NCBI RefSeq assembly: GCF_900109145.1
Contig: NZ_FNYY01000034.1
Span: forward strand, 1-45,191
Reading direction: 5' to 3'
Length of the DNA stretch: 45,191 bases
From: Marinovum algicola
Lineage (GTDB): Bacteria; Pseudomonadota; Alphaproteobacteria; Rhodobacterales; Rhodobacteraceae
Below, one piece after another: positions 8,559 to 15,696 of this stretch. Each line of letters opens with the position of its first letter. Within the stretch, counting starts at the first letter, position 1. The position numbers and the translations under genes were made by a program. The notes under the pieces are model-generated. The model saw nothing but the letters and a program-made list of their open reading frames with translations, did no database searches and was not told where the DNA came from.

Positions 8559-8840
8559 ATGATCAGATCAGAACTGATCCAGAAACTTGCGGATGAAAAC
8601 CCGCACCTCTATCAACGCGATGTGGAGCGCATCGTAAACACCGTGTTCGAAGAGATCACCGGCGCCATGTCGCGCGGCGATCGGGTCGAACTTCGGGGGT
8701 TTGGTGCCTTCTCGGTGAAAAAACGCGATGCGCGCACCGGACGCAACCCGCGCACCGGCGAAGCGGTTGAAGTCGAGGAAAAGCATGTGCCGTTCTTCAA
8801 GACCGGCAAGCTGCTGCGGGATCGTCTGAACGGAAAGTAA
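8559..8840 (+). CDS. ihfB: Integration host factor subunit beta
   Basis: IHF beta pairs with IHF alpha to bind and sharply bend DNA in replication, recombination and transcription. The 93-residue product shows the HU/IHF fold: an N-terminal dimerising helical region ([19 protein letters not shown]), the conserved [13 protein letters not shown] strand pair, and the DNA-inserting arm with [14 protein letters not shown], including the intercalating Pro in RNPRTG. The start at 8559 gives the usual N-terminus and a 9-nt gap from AGGGGGG (8543-8549); ATG 8550 would be almost on top of that site. lapA begins 9 nt after the stop. Confidence 0.96.
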   Translation: MIRSELIQKLADENPHLYQRDVERIVNTVFEEITGAMSRGDRVELRGFGAFSVKKRDARTGRNPRTGEAVEVEEKHVPFFKTGKLLRDRLNGK

Positions 8841-8849
8841 AGTCACACC

Positions 8850-9200
8850 ATGCGGTACATCAAATACGCCTTTCTGGCGATCGTGGCCCCGGCGCTGGTT
8901 GCCGTGGCCGTGGCCAACCGGGATATCGTCACCCTGACGCTGCTGCCCTCGGGGCTGGCGGCGCTGGCCGGCATGAACCAGGCGATCGATCTGCCGCTCT
9001 TTGTGGTGATCATTGCCGGGGTGGCTGCCGGCCTGTTGATCGGCTTTGTCTGGGAATGGCTGCGCGAGTTCAGGCAGCGCGCCGAAAGCGCCCGCAAGGA
9101 CCGCGAGATCAAGGAGCTCAAGCGTCAGCTCCGGCGTCTTCGGGCCGAGAAGCATGCGGGCGAGGACGAGGTGCTTGCCCTGCTCGACGAGGCAAGCTGA
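8850..9200 (+). CDS. lapA: LapA family inner-membrane protein
   Basis: A 116-residue protein with two membrane helices (about residues 5-23 and 48-68), then a charged coiled-coil-like tail ([33 protein letters not shown]). This is the DUF1049/LapA pattern; in E. coli LapA works with LapB to control lipopolysaccharide synthesis through LpxC turnover. The position directly after ihfB matches the conserved rpsA-ihfB-lapA order. No lapB follows here; trpF does, 10 nt downstream, so the three probably share a transcript. Confidence 0.85.
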   Translation: MRYIKYAFLAIVAPALVAVAVANRDIVTLTLLPSGLAALAGMNQAIDLPLFVVIIAGVAAGLLIGFVWEWLREFRQRAESARKDREIKELKRQLRRLRAEKHAGEDEVLALLDEAS

Positions 9201-9210
9201 CCGACCGCGC

Positions 9211-9879
9211 ATGAACGATGTCCGCACCAAGATTTGTGGCCTGACACGGCCGCAGGACGTGGCCGCCGCCGCCGCGGCCGGAGCCAATTACCTCGGCTTC
9301 AACTTCTTTCCGAAATCGCCCCGCTACCTCGACATTCCCAGCGCCGGGCAACTGGCGTTGGATGTGCCGCCGGGGATCGCCAAGGTCGTTCTGGTGGTGA
9401 ACCCCGACAACGCGCTGCTTGATGCCATCACCGGCGGCATGCCGCTCGATATGATTCAGCTGCACGGGCAGGAGAGCCCCGAGCGGGTGACCGAGATCAA
9501 GGCGCGCTACGGCCTGCCGGTGATCAAGGTGCTGGGCGTGGCCGATGCGGAGGACCTGCCGCCGCTGGAGGCTTACGGCCGGGTCGCCGATCAGCTTCTG
9601 GTGGATGCCAAGCCGCCGAAGAACGCTGAATTGCCAGGCGGCAACGGGCTGACCTTTGACTGGCGGCTGATCGCCGGGCGGCGCTGGCCGGTGCCCTGGA
9701 TGCTGGCGGGCGGGCTGACGCCCGACAATGTGGGCGACGCCATCGCCATGACCGGGGCGACCCAGGTCGACGTGGCCAGCGGCGTGGAAAGCGCGCCGGG
9801 TATCAAGGATGCCGAAAAGATGGCCGCCTTTGTCCGCGCCGCCAATGCGCCCCGAAACGTGCCGCCCAAGCTGCGCTAG
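9211..9879 (+). CDS. trpF: Phosphoribosylanthranilate isomerase
   Basis: Catalyses the Amadori rearrangement of phosphoribosylanthranilate in tryptophan synthesis. The 222-residue (beta/alpha)8 protein has [11 protein letters not shown] near the N-terminus (catalytic Cys), the strand [20 protein letters not shown] and the phosphate-binding [10 protein letters not shown], with the catalytic Asp in the DVASGVE segment. The ATG at 9211 gives the standard N-terminus. In many roseobacters trpB follows trpF; here an unknown gene comes next. Confidence 0.96.
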   Translation: MNDVRTKICGLTRPQDVAAAAAAGANYLGFNFFPKSPRYLDIPSAGQLALDVPPGIAKVVLVVNPDNALLDAITGGMPLDMIQLHGQESPERVTEIKARYGLPVIKVLGVADAEDLPPLEAYGRVADQLLVDAKPPKNAELPGGNGLTFDWRLIAGRRWPVPWMLAGGLTPDNVGDAIAMTGATQVDVASGVESAPGIKDAEKMAAFVRAANAPRNVPPKLR

Positions 9880-10009
9880 GCGGGCACGGTCGGGAATCCC
9901 TGACTGGATTATTTTCACCAAGTCTTGCATGATCTCCATGCGCAGGCGGCCTGAACGGAATTACCCGTTCATTCCCGGCGGCCGGCGCATGATATTTCGA
10001 GGTGATAAA

Positions 10010-10621
10010 ATGCAAAGATTTTTCAAGGCCAACAAGGCCGCAGCCCGCCGGGCGCGGCTCGCGGTCGAGCGCAGGCTGCTCCCGGCCGGCTATCCGGGGT
10101 TTCAGGCCACGCCCGGCGACATGGACTGGCAATCAGAGCTCTGGGTGCGGATGTTTGTGGACATGTCCTATTGCGTGTTCTCCGAAAGCGGCATGATGTT
10201 TGCCCGGCGCGGCGTGACCGATGACGGCCAGATGATCTGGCTGGTCAAGCACATCCAGCGGCCGCTGGCGTTTCACGCGGTGGCGCATGATCCGGCGCAG
10301 GCCTTTGCCTGCGCCAGAGAGGCCTGGGCCGCCTGTGACGCCTTGCGGAAACGGCGGGCCGAGATCCGGGCGCTCTGCCGCAATCTGCTGATGGGCCGCG
10401 CGCGATTCGATGTCACGGTCGAGGATGCCGCCGCCGCGCCGCTGTCGTCGGTCGAGGTGCGGTTCTTCCTGCGTCGGATGGGGCTTTCGCGGCGGCGCCG
10501 GATATCGGGCCGTCTGGCGGCGCTGATCGCGCTGATCGAACCCCAGGTGGGCATCGTGGTCTGGACCGCATTTCGCCGCCAGACCCAAGGCCAGGAAGTG
10601 ACCCGCGCCGCCCTGGCCTGA
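10010..10621 (+). CDS. Hypothetical basic protein
   Basis: A 203-residue protein not recognised. The N-terminus is rich in Arg and Lys (MQRFFKANKAAARRARLAVERR). The middle contains an aromatic segment (WQSELWVRMFVDMSYCVFSESG), and the C-terminal third has RRMGLSRRRRISG. No signal peptide or membrane segment is evident. The start at 10010 is chosen because GAGGTGAT (9999-10006) precedes it at good spacing; in-frame ATG 9989 lacks such a site. It converges with the methyltransferase gene, with only 10 bases between the stops, and no terminator is visible there. Confidence 0.65.
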   Translation: MQRFFKANKAAARRARLAVERRLLPAGYPGFQATPGDMDWQSELWVRMFVDMSYCVFSESGMMFARRGVTDDGQMIWLVKHIQRPLAFHAVAHDPAQAFACAREAWAACDALRKRRAEIRALCRNLLMGRARFDVTVEDAAAAPLSSVEVRFFLRRMGLSRRRRISGRLAALIALIEPQVGIVVWTAFRRQTQGQEVTRAALA

Positions 10622-10631
10622 CCCGGGTGCC

Positions 10632-11303
10632 TCACAGCGCGCGCGTCATCTCGATCGCGACGGCCTGTTCGGAAAAGCCGACAAAGCGATAGCTGTCTTC
10701 GGGCAGCGCTTCGCGCAGGGCCTTGTATTCATGGTGGCGCCAGCCGGGATAGCCGTAGAGCTCGTCGAAGAGCAGCACCGAGCCCGCCACCAGCCGCGGC
10801 CTGATCTGCGCGAGCACGAAGGCGGTGGGCGTATAGGTGTCCATATCGAAATGCGCCAGGGCGAAAGGCGTTTCGCCCTGCTGCACCAGCCAGCCCGGCA
10901 CGGTGTCCTGCACCCAGCCCTTGACGAGCGTCACGTTGCTGCGCACTTCCGGCAGCACGCCGTCGAGATTGTAGCGCCCGGCCTCGCCACCCCGGGAATG
11001 TCCGGTCCAATCCTCTTCCAGCCCCTCGAAGCTGTCGAAGCCGGTCACATGGCCGCCCTCGGGCTCCAGCATCCGGGCGAAGAGGTTGACGCCATGGCCG
11101 CGCCAGACGCCGAACTCGGCATAGAGCCTGCGGGCGCCATGGGTGGCCAAGGCCTGCTTGGCACAATATTTCCTCAGCCCCGCCTTGCGCGGAAACAGCA
11201 TGGCGCCGGTCATCGCCTCGCGAAAGGTTTCGAAGCTGTCGCGCACTGCGTGCTCTTGCAACAGCGTGAGCGGCGTCATGCGCTCGGGCTGGTCGTCGCT
11301 CAT
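10632..11303 (-). CDS. TylF/macrocin-type class I SAM-dependent methyltransferase
   Basis: A 223-residue protein with the pattern of TylF-like O-methyltransferases: LYAEFGVWRGHGVNLFA (60-76, SAM loop), TGFDSFEGLEEDW (87-99), AHFDMDTYTPT (150-160, metal/acid residues) and LLFDELYGYPGW. Members methylate sugars or secondary metabolites; the substrate here is unknown. Its ATG overlaps the stop of the quinone oxidoreductase upstream by 4 nt (11300-11303), so the two are translationally coupled. It is last in the leftward COQ9-oxidoreductase-methyltransferase unit, which may hint at quinone-related chemistry, but that is only context. Confidence 0.8.
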   Translation of the reverse strand: MSDDQPERMTPLTLLQEHAVRDSFETFREAMTGAMLFPRKAGLRKYCAKQALATHGARRLYAEFGVWRGHGVNLFARMLEPEGGHVTGFDSFEGLEEDWTGHSRGGEAGRYNLDGVLPEVRSNVTLVKGWVQDTVPGWLVQQGETPFALAHFDMDTYTPTAFVLAQIRPRLVAGSVLLFDELYGYPGWRHHEYKALREALPEDSYRFVGFSEQAVAIEMTRAL

Positions 11304-12286
11304 CCGGCAACCTGCAAGACGATCTTGCCGATATGGCCGCCGGCCTCCATCCGGGCATGGGCGGCGGCGGCGTCGGCCAGGGCAAAATCGCTGTCCATCA
11401 CCGGGCCGATGCGGCCGGTGTCCAGAAGCGGCCAGACCTCGCGGCGCAGGTCCTCGGCAATCCGCGCCTTGGCCAGATCGCTCTGCGGCCGCAGGGTCGA
11501 ACCGGTGATCGTGAGCCGGCGCGTCATCAGCGGCGCAAAGTTGACCTCGGTCTTGGGCCCTTGCAGAAAGGCGATCTGCACCAGCCTCCCGTCCTCGGCC
11601 AGGCTCTTGAGATTGCGCACGATGTAGGGGCCGCCCACCATGTCGAGGATCAGGTCGGCCCCGCCCTCGGCGCGCAGCACCTCGACAAAATCCTCTTCGC
11701 GATAGTTGATCGCCCGTTCGGCACCCAGATCGGCGCAGGCGCGGCATTTCTCGGCCGATCCGGCGGTGGCAAAGACCCGCGCGCCAAAGTGCTGCGCCAG
11801 CTGGATCGCCGTCGTACCGATGCCGGAAGAGCCGCCGTGCACGAGAAACCGCTCGCCGGCCTGCAAGCCGCCGCGCCGAAAGACATTCGACCAGACCGTG
11901 AAATAGGTCTCCGGCAGACAGGCGGCCTGTTTCAGCTCCATACCCTTTGGGATCGGTAGGCAGTGTGCGGCCGGTGTCGCCACGTATTCGGCATAGCCGC
12001 CCCCGGGCAGCAGCGCGCAGACGCGGTCGCCCACCTCCCAGTCGCTGACATTGGTGCCGATGGCCACGATTTCGCCCGAAGCCTCGAGACCTGGCAGGTC
12101 GCTGGCCGAGGGCGGCGGCGCGTAAGAGCCGGCGCGTTGCAGCGCGTCGGGACGGTTGACCCCGGCCCAGGCCACGCGGATCACCACCTCGTTGGGGCTC
12201 GGTTCCGGCACCGGGCGCTCGGTGAGTTGGAGAACATCCGGTCCGCCGGGGGCGGTGATTTCCACCGCCTGCATCATCTTGGTCAT
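11300..12286 (-). CDS. NAD(P)H-quinone oxidoreductase, PIG3-like medium-chain reductase
   Basis: A 328-residue member of the zinc-independent MDR superfamily. The N-terminal catalytic domain has GVNRPDALQRAGSY and PGLEASGEIVAIG. The Rossmann domain starts at HGGSSGIGTTAIQLA (150-164), which has the NADPH-binding glycine pattern. The length and the LPETYFTVWSNVF segment match the PIG3/TP53I3-like quinone oxidoreductases, which reduce quinones with NADPH. It lies 10 nt after COQ9 on the same strand and overlaps the following methyltransferase. The link with COQ9 suggests a role around ubiquinone, though no substrate can be named. Confidence 0.9.
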   Translation of the reverse strand: MTKMMQAVEITAPGGPDVLQLTERPVPEPSPNEVVIRVAWAGVNRPDALQRAGSYAPPPSASDLPGLEASGEIVAIGTNVSDWEVGDRVCALLPGGGYAEYVATPAAHCLPIPKGMELKQAACLPETYFTVWSNVFRRGGLQAGERFLVHGGSSGIGTTAIQLAQHFGARVFATAGSAEKCRACADLGAERAINYREEDFVEVLRAEGGADLILDMVGGPYIVRNLKSLAEDGRLVQIAFLQGPKTEVNFAPLMTRRLTITGSTLRPQSDLAKARIAEDLRREVWPLLDTGRIGPVMDSDFALADAAAAHARMEAGGHIGKIVLQVAG

Positions 12287-12296
12287 CTCGTGTCCC

Positions 12297-12989
12297 TCAA
12301 TGTTCGGTATCTTGTGGCCGCCAGCGCCCGGGAAAGCCTGACGGCGGTTTCGGCGCCCGCAGGCGCGACAGCAGCATATCCGGTCCGGCCATGAGCTTGG
12401 ACAGTACCGGGTTGCCGCGGGCCTGCGCCTTGACCTTCTCGACCTGCATCACGTTGTCGATTCTGCGGTCGAGAAACTCCCAGGTCGCATGGTGGTCGGG
12501 CGTGTCGTCGCCCAGCCAGTAGAGCACCGTGGCGCTGTAGACCGCGCTCAGCGTGGCCCGCTTGGTGTACCAGTTGACGTCGTCTGATGTGTCGCCAAGC
12601 GCGGTCCAGATCGCATCGGCGGTGTTCCAGATCGCGCGGGCGCCTTCGGGCGCATGGTTGGGCAGGGAAAACAGCGTCATCCCGCGCCGCACCAGTTCCC
12701 TGTCCTCGACCGCCTCGAGCCGGGCGCGAACGGCAAAGGCGATGCGGTCGCGAAAGCGCATCGCCGAGAGGTCGGCCTGCTCGATCCGCGCGATCATCGC
12801 GCTGTCGCCCTTGCGGTGATAGGCCAGCGCCAGATCCACCGCGCCGCGCGGATAAAGCGCGCGGGCCACCGTTTCGTTGACTTCGCTCTGCGCGATCGCT
12901 GCGCGAAAGGCGGGTTCGCTCCAGCCGTCAAAGGGCACATGCGAGGTCATTGCCGCCAACAGCCTGTCTTCCACCGGGGTTTGCGTCAT
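12297..12989 (-). CDS. COQ9 family protein (ubiquinone biosynthesis)
   Basis: COQ9 is a TetR-fold, lipid-binding helper protein for ubiquinone hydroxylation. The 230-residue product carries the conserved COQ9 segment DDVNWYTKRATLSAVYSATV (137-156) after WNTADAIWTALGD, and has the expected all-helical look. Divergent from rpsU across a 309-bp gap (12990-13298); this COQ9-rpsU pairing is what I expect in Rhodobacterales. A quinone oxidoreductase and a methyltransferase follow in the same direction. The family is well known in alphaproteobacteria and mitochondria. Confidence 0.9.
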   Translation of the reverse strand: MTQTPVEDRLLAAMTSHVPFDGWSEPAFRAAIAQSEVNETVARALYPRGAVDLALAYHRKGDSAMIARIEQADLSAMRFRDRIAFAVRARLEAVEDRELVRRGMTLFSLPNHAPEGARAIWNTADAIWTALGDTSDDVNWYTKRATLSAVYSATVLYWLGDDTPDHHATWEFLDRRIDNVMQVEKVKAQARGNPVLSKLMAGPDMLLSRLRAPKPPSGFPGRWRPQDTEH

Positions 12990-13215
12990 CTCTGGATCTC
13001 CTGTCGGGCCGAGGTTATCGCGCCCGGCGCGGCAGCGAAAGCCGCATCCTGCGCCGCTTGGCCGGACTGGCCATCGCTGCCAGGCGGCGGCGGTGTCGGG
13101 CGGACCGCTGACCTGGATTGGCCTCTTCCCGCGTCAGGCGGGGACTGGCTCAACCATGCGAGGGCGGGGCTTGTTCCCTGCTGCAAGCCAGCCAGCGGCT
13201 GCGGCACCGCGCCAC

Positions 13216-13244
13216 TGGACAAAGCGGGGTGGGCTTGTTATATG
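13216..13244 (+). promoter_or_regulatory. Likely rpsU promoter
   Basis: TGGACA at 13216-13221, 17-nt spacer, TATATG at 13239-13244, about 55 nt before the rpsU start. It lies in the shared 309-bp rpsU/COQ9 gap; I did not find an equally good leftward promoter for COQ9 in that gap. Confidence 0.6.
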
Positions 13245-13298
13245 GCGACTTCCTGCAATTTCCTTGCAACTCAAACTTAGAAAGGTGGTGAAAACCAC

Positions 13299-13505
13299 AT
13301 GCAGGTTAGTGTTCGCGACAACAATGTCGATCAGGCGCTTCGTGCCCTGAAGAAAAAGCTGCAGCGTGAAGGCGTATTCCGCGAAATGAAGCTCAAGCAA
13401 CATTTCGAGAAGCCGTCCGAGAAAAAAGCGCGCGAGAAAGCTGAAGCGATCCGCCGTGCCCGGAAACTGGCGCGCAAGAAAGCCCAGCGCGAAGGTTTGC
13501 TCTGA
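13299..13505 (+). CDS. rpsU: 30S ribosomal protein S21
   Basis: A 68-residue basic protein of the 30S platform, close to the anti-Shine-Dalgarno end of 16S rRNA. The sequence [20 protein letters not shown], the middle EGVFREMK and the Lys/Arg-rich tail [15 protein letters not shown] are typical of alphaproteobacterial S21. The ATG follows AGAAAGGTGG. It is a single-gene unit with its own promoter and a strong terminator 30 nt downstream. Confidence 0.98.
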   Translation: MQVSVRDNNVDQALRALKKKLQREGVFREMKLKQHFEKPSEKKAREKAEAIRRARKLARKKAQREGLL

Positions 13506-13535
13506 GCAACCCAGCTTTGGACACAAGAGAATTGG

Positions 13536-13564
13536 ACCCCCGGGCGTGCGCTTCGGGGGTTTTT
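13536..13564 (+). terminator. Rho-independent terminator after rpsU
   Basis: ACCCCCG (13536-13542) pairs with CGGGGGT (13554-13560), followed by TTTT to 13564. Confidence 0.88.
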
Positions 13565-13598
13565 CTTTGTCCGGTGCTTGGCGCGGCTGGACGCAGAC

Positions 13599-13633
13599 GC
13601 AAAGGGCCGGCCTCCGTCGGGAGGCCGGCCCTT
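13599..13633 (-). terminator. Terminator of the three-repeat secreted gene
   Basis: A 14-bp perfect stem (13602-13615 with 13620-13633, loop GTCG). Read leftwards it ends in TTT and lies 45 nt after the stop codon of the leftward gene at 13678-14328. The right arm as read on the plus strand is followed by only two Ts, so it mainly serves the minus strand. Confidence 0.7.
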
Positions 13634-13677
13634 GCTCAATGCCCGGGCGTCAGGCGCCGGGCGCAATATGGCTGGCG

Positions 13678-14328
13678 TTATTCGAAACGCGCCTGAATGC
13701 GTTGGCGTTTGTCGCCTTCGCTTGCGTCGCTGGACAGGATGTTCAGGATCACGGCGACTTCCTCGTCACCGATGCGCGCGAGATCGGCAAGCGTGACCTC
13801 GGGCGCAAAGGTCCGAATCCTTGCCAGGTTGGTCTGGTTGACGAAATCGCTCGTCGCTTCGGCGTTCATCATCATCGAGTCGTCGCCCTCGAAGAGCGCG
13901 CGCACGGTGGAGCGTTTGTCCCCGCCATCTTCACCGGACGAGATGGTATTCAGGATGCCGGCGATCTGTTCGTTTTCCATCGCCTGGAGATCCGCCAATG
14001 TGGCCTCGGGCACATACGCCTGAATTTTGGCCAGGTTGGTCTCGTTGGCGAATTCGCTGGTCGCCATGCTGTCCATATCCATTGCGCTGGAGTCTTCGAA
14101 CAGCGAGCGCACGGTCGAAGCCTTGTTGCTGCCCGAGTCGCCCGAGCTGATCGCGTTCAGGATCACCCGGATTTCGGTATCGGTCATGGCCTGAAGGTCG
14201 GCCATGGTTGCTTCGGGCACGAAATTCTGAATCGCCAGCAGGTTCTGCTCGGTCGCTTCGATGGTGGCGGCGGTCGCACCGGACGCACCGGCGAGAACGA
14301 TGGCGCTTGCGTAGAGAATGCGTTTCAT
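13678..14328 (-). CDS. Secreted protein with three tandem repeats (uncharacterised)
   Basis: Not recognised. A 216-residue protein with a clear Sec signal peptide (residues 1-20, MKRILYASAIVLAGASGATA, cleavage near 20/21). The mature part is three copies of a ~50-residue helical motif starting at N29, N98 and N167, an exact 69-residue period. Each copy follows NLxxI[QR]xF/Y[VA]PExTxADL, then ILNxISS, and the first two end in K/RxSTVRxLFE. Acidic Met-rich linkers (SSAMDMDSM, GDDSMMMN) join the copies. No cysteines and no catalytic motif. The start ATG follows AAGGAC. A one-copy paralogue lies upstream on the same strand (14710-14946). The 381-bp gap between them (14329-14709) holds a strong terminator and no other supported gene. 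Confidence 0.7.
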   Translation of the reverse strand: MKRILYASAIVLAGASGATAATIEATEQNLLAIQNFVPEATMADLQAMTDTEIRVILNAISSGDSGSNKASTVRSLFEDSSAMDMDSMATSEFANETNLAKIQAYVPEATLADLQAMENEQIAGILNTISSGEDGGDKRSTVRALFEGDDSMMMNAEATSDFVNQTNLARIRTFAPEVTLADLARIGDEEVAVILNILSSDASEGDKRQRIQARFE

Positions 14329-14631
14329 GTCTTGTCCTTTCGGTAAACGGCCCAGAGGACCGGAACTTGGTTACTCGTTTGGCGGCCGTTGAGTGCCACC
14401 AGCCCACCACGAACTGGCGCGCTCGGCGCCGGTCTCAATGCAAATGCCGCCAAAGCCCGGTAAACAAAATGTTTGTGGCCGTGTTCAGTATCTGCACTAG
14501 ACAGGGGTAATGCGCTGATTTTGAAAGGAAACGATGCTCTCACCATTGCGATACAGATTAGTTTTGGCAAGAGACCTGTAGCGTTCGGACGGGCAACCCG
14601 AGGCCGGGCTAAACCAGTATCCCGAAACTAG

Positions 14632-14657
14632 AAAACCGGCCCGAGGGGCCGGTTTTT
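14632..14657. terminator. Bidirectional rho-independent terminator
   Basis: AAAACCGGCCC (14632-14642), loop GAG, GGGCCGGTTTT (14646-14656), with one further T on the plus strand. Read leftwards the stem is also followed by a T-containing stretch. It lies 53 nt after the stop of the leftward gene 14710-14946, which it should terminate. It could also end a rightward transcript, but none is established. Confidence 0.85.
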
Positions 14658-14709
14658 GGGGCTGTTCTGCCGGGGGAGTTCCGGCAGAACGGCAATCGAG
14701 GGCAGGGGG

Positions 14710-14946
14710 TCAGCCTGCGTTGTTGACCAGCGAGCGCACGGTCGAGGTGACTTCGCTGCGCGATTCATCGGAGTTGATCGCGTTCAGGATGACGAGGATC
14801 TGGCGCTCGGAGAGTTGCGACAGGTCAGCGTTCGGCGCGTATTGCTGGATGGTGCGTTCTGCCACGGAGTTGGCCACGGTTGCAGCCGATGCGGTGGTGG
14901 CAGCCCCTGCCAGAACGAGAGCGGTGATTGCGATGATGTTTTTCAT
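14710..14946 (-). CDS. Small secreted protein, one copy of the same repeat domain
   Basis: Not recognised. A 78-residue protein with a Sec signal peptide (residues 1-21, MKNIIAITALVLAGAATTASA) and a single copy of the domain seen three times in the neighbouring gene: ERTIQQYAPNADLSQL, then ILVILNAINSDES, then TSTVRSLVNN. The VLAGA core of the signal peptide is shared with the neighbour too, pointing to gene duplication. The start ATG follows CTGAGGAAACGACA with a good ribosome-binding site. It has its own terminator (14632-14657). No cysteines; likely a small helical periplasmic or exported protein. Confidence 0.7.
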   Translation of the reverse strand: MKNIIAITALVLAGAATTASAATVANSVAERTIQQYAPNADLSQLSERQILVILNAINSDESRSEVTSTVRSLVNNAG

Positions 14947-15385
14947 TGTCGTTTCCTCAGTTCAATGGTGCCCGTCTGGGCGTTTCTGTTCGAAGTCGGT
15001 GGTCGCCTCCGACACCAATCAAACTGGGGGATGCCGCGGCGGTTCTCAAATCACGCTCTGGCTCACGCCGGCTCACCAACTTGTGGACTTGAAACTTGCA
15101 CAACGGCTTCCAAGGGGGTGAAAACAAGCGGTTTTTCACGATCTGGTGGCACAGACGGGAGACCGGAGCGTGAACCGAAAGGCCGGAAAGCCGGCTGTCA
15201 TGAGGCGTAAACATTATTTGTGCACTCATGCACATGGAATTCTGAAATAACTTCTCACGGCGCGGTGACGCGCAGCGACGGAAAGTGAGCGTCGGCACGT
15301 TACATATTGTCGGTCTCGCGGGTCTCCGGCGGAAAAATCGGGGTTGATTTCGAATCTCGCCGGTAGTATCCGGTCACCCGGCCAC
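14947..15385. other. Gene-free stretch between the small secreted gene and tRNA-Trp
   Basis: 439 bp with no supported gene. The left part must hold the leftward promoter of the 14710-14946 gene. The right end holds the tRNA promoter. Base composition is less GC-rich than the coding DNA around it, with AT-rich patches near 15206-15252. No repeat or RNA motif was recognised. Confidence 0.5.
15344..15372 (+). promoter_or_regulatory. Candidate tRNA-Trp promoter
   Basis: TTGATT at 15344-15349, 17-nt spacer, TATCCG at 15367-15372, 14 nt before the tRNA 5' end. TAGTAT at 15364-15369 is an alternative -10 but would be too close to this -35. Confidence 0.35.
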
Positions 15386-15461
15386 AGGGGTATAGCTCAG
15401 CTGGTAGAGCGACGGTCTCCAAAACCGTAGGTCGCGGGTTCGAACCCTGCTGCCCCTGCCA
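15386..15461 (+). tRNA. trnW: tRNA-Trp (anticodon CCA)
   Basis: A 76-nt cloverleaf. Acceptor arm AGGGGTA pairs with TGCCCCT (one G-U), D-loop AGCTCAGCTGGTAGAGC, anticodon arm with CTCCAAA giving CCA, T-arm GCGGGTTCGAACCCTGC, discriminator G and encoded CCA end. In many alphaproteobacteria this tRNA lies just before secE-nusG; here a three-gene block separates it from secE by about 4.2 kb. Confidence 0.97.
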
Positions 15462-15696
15462 ATTTCCCATGACATGCGATGCGCGGACCGGTCCGAGCGC
15501 AGTGCGCCAGGCGTTGGCTTGCACTCGACCGGAGCGGCCACTACGCTGAAAATCTGAGCAGCGCGAAGGAATTGCCGCGACATTGCCCGCTCAGGTTGCG
15601 GTCTCTTGGCGCCGGAATTGACTCCACCCGGCCGAAGGGCGTCAATCCTCGGCAAAGGCTGACCGCCCGAGGTAATCAAGAGGAGATCACCAGCGC

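Noticed and set aside
14534-14581. A 15-residue frame with a good ribosome-binding site (AAAGGAA) on the plus strand ending before the 14632-14657 terminator
   Set aside because: Too short to support without conservation or a convincing promoter. It could be a small peptide or part of an sRNA, but nothing in the sequence decides it.
13216-15385. Possible CRISPR or phage attachment region around the repeats, hairpins and tRNA-Trp
   Set aside because: The repeats are protein-level and not regularly spaced DNA repeats; no cas, integrase or duplicated tRNA 3' end was found near tRNA-Trp.
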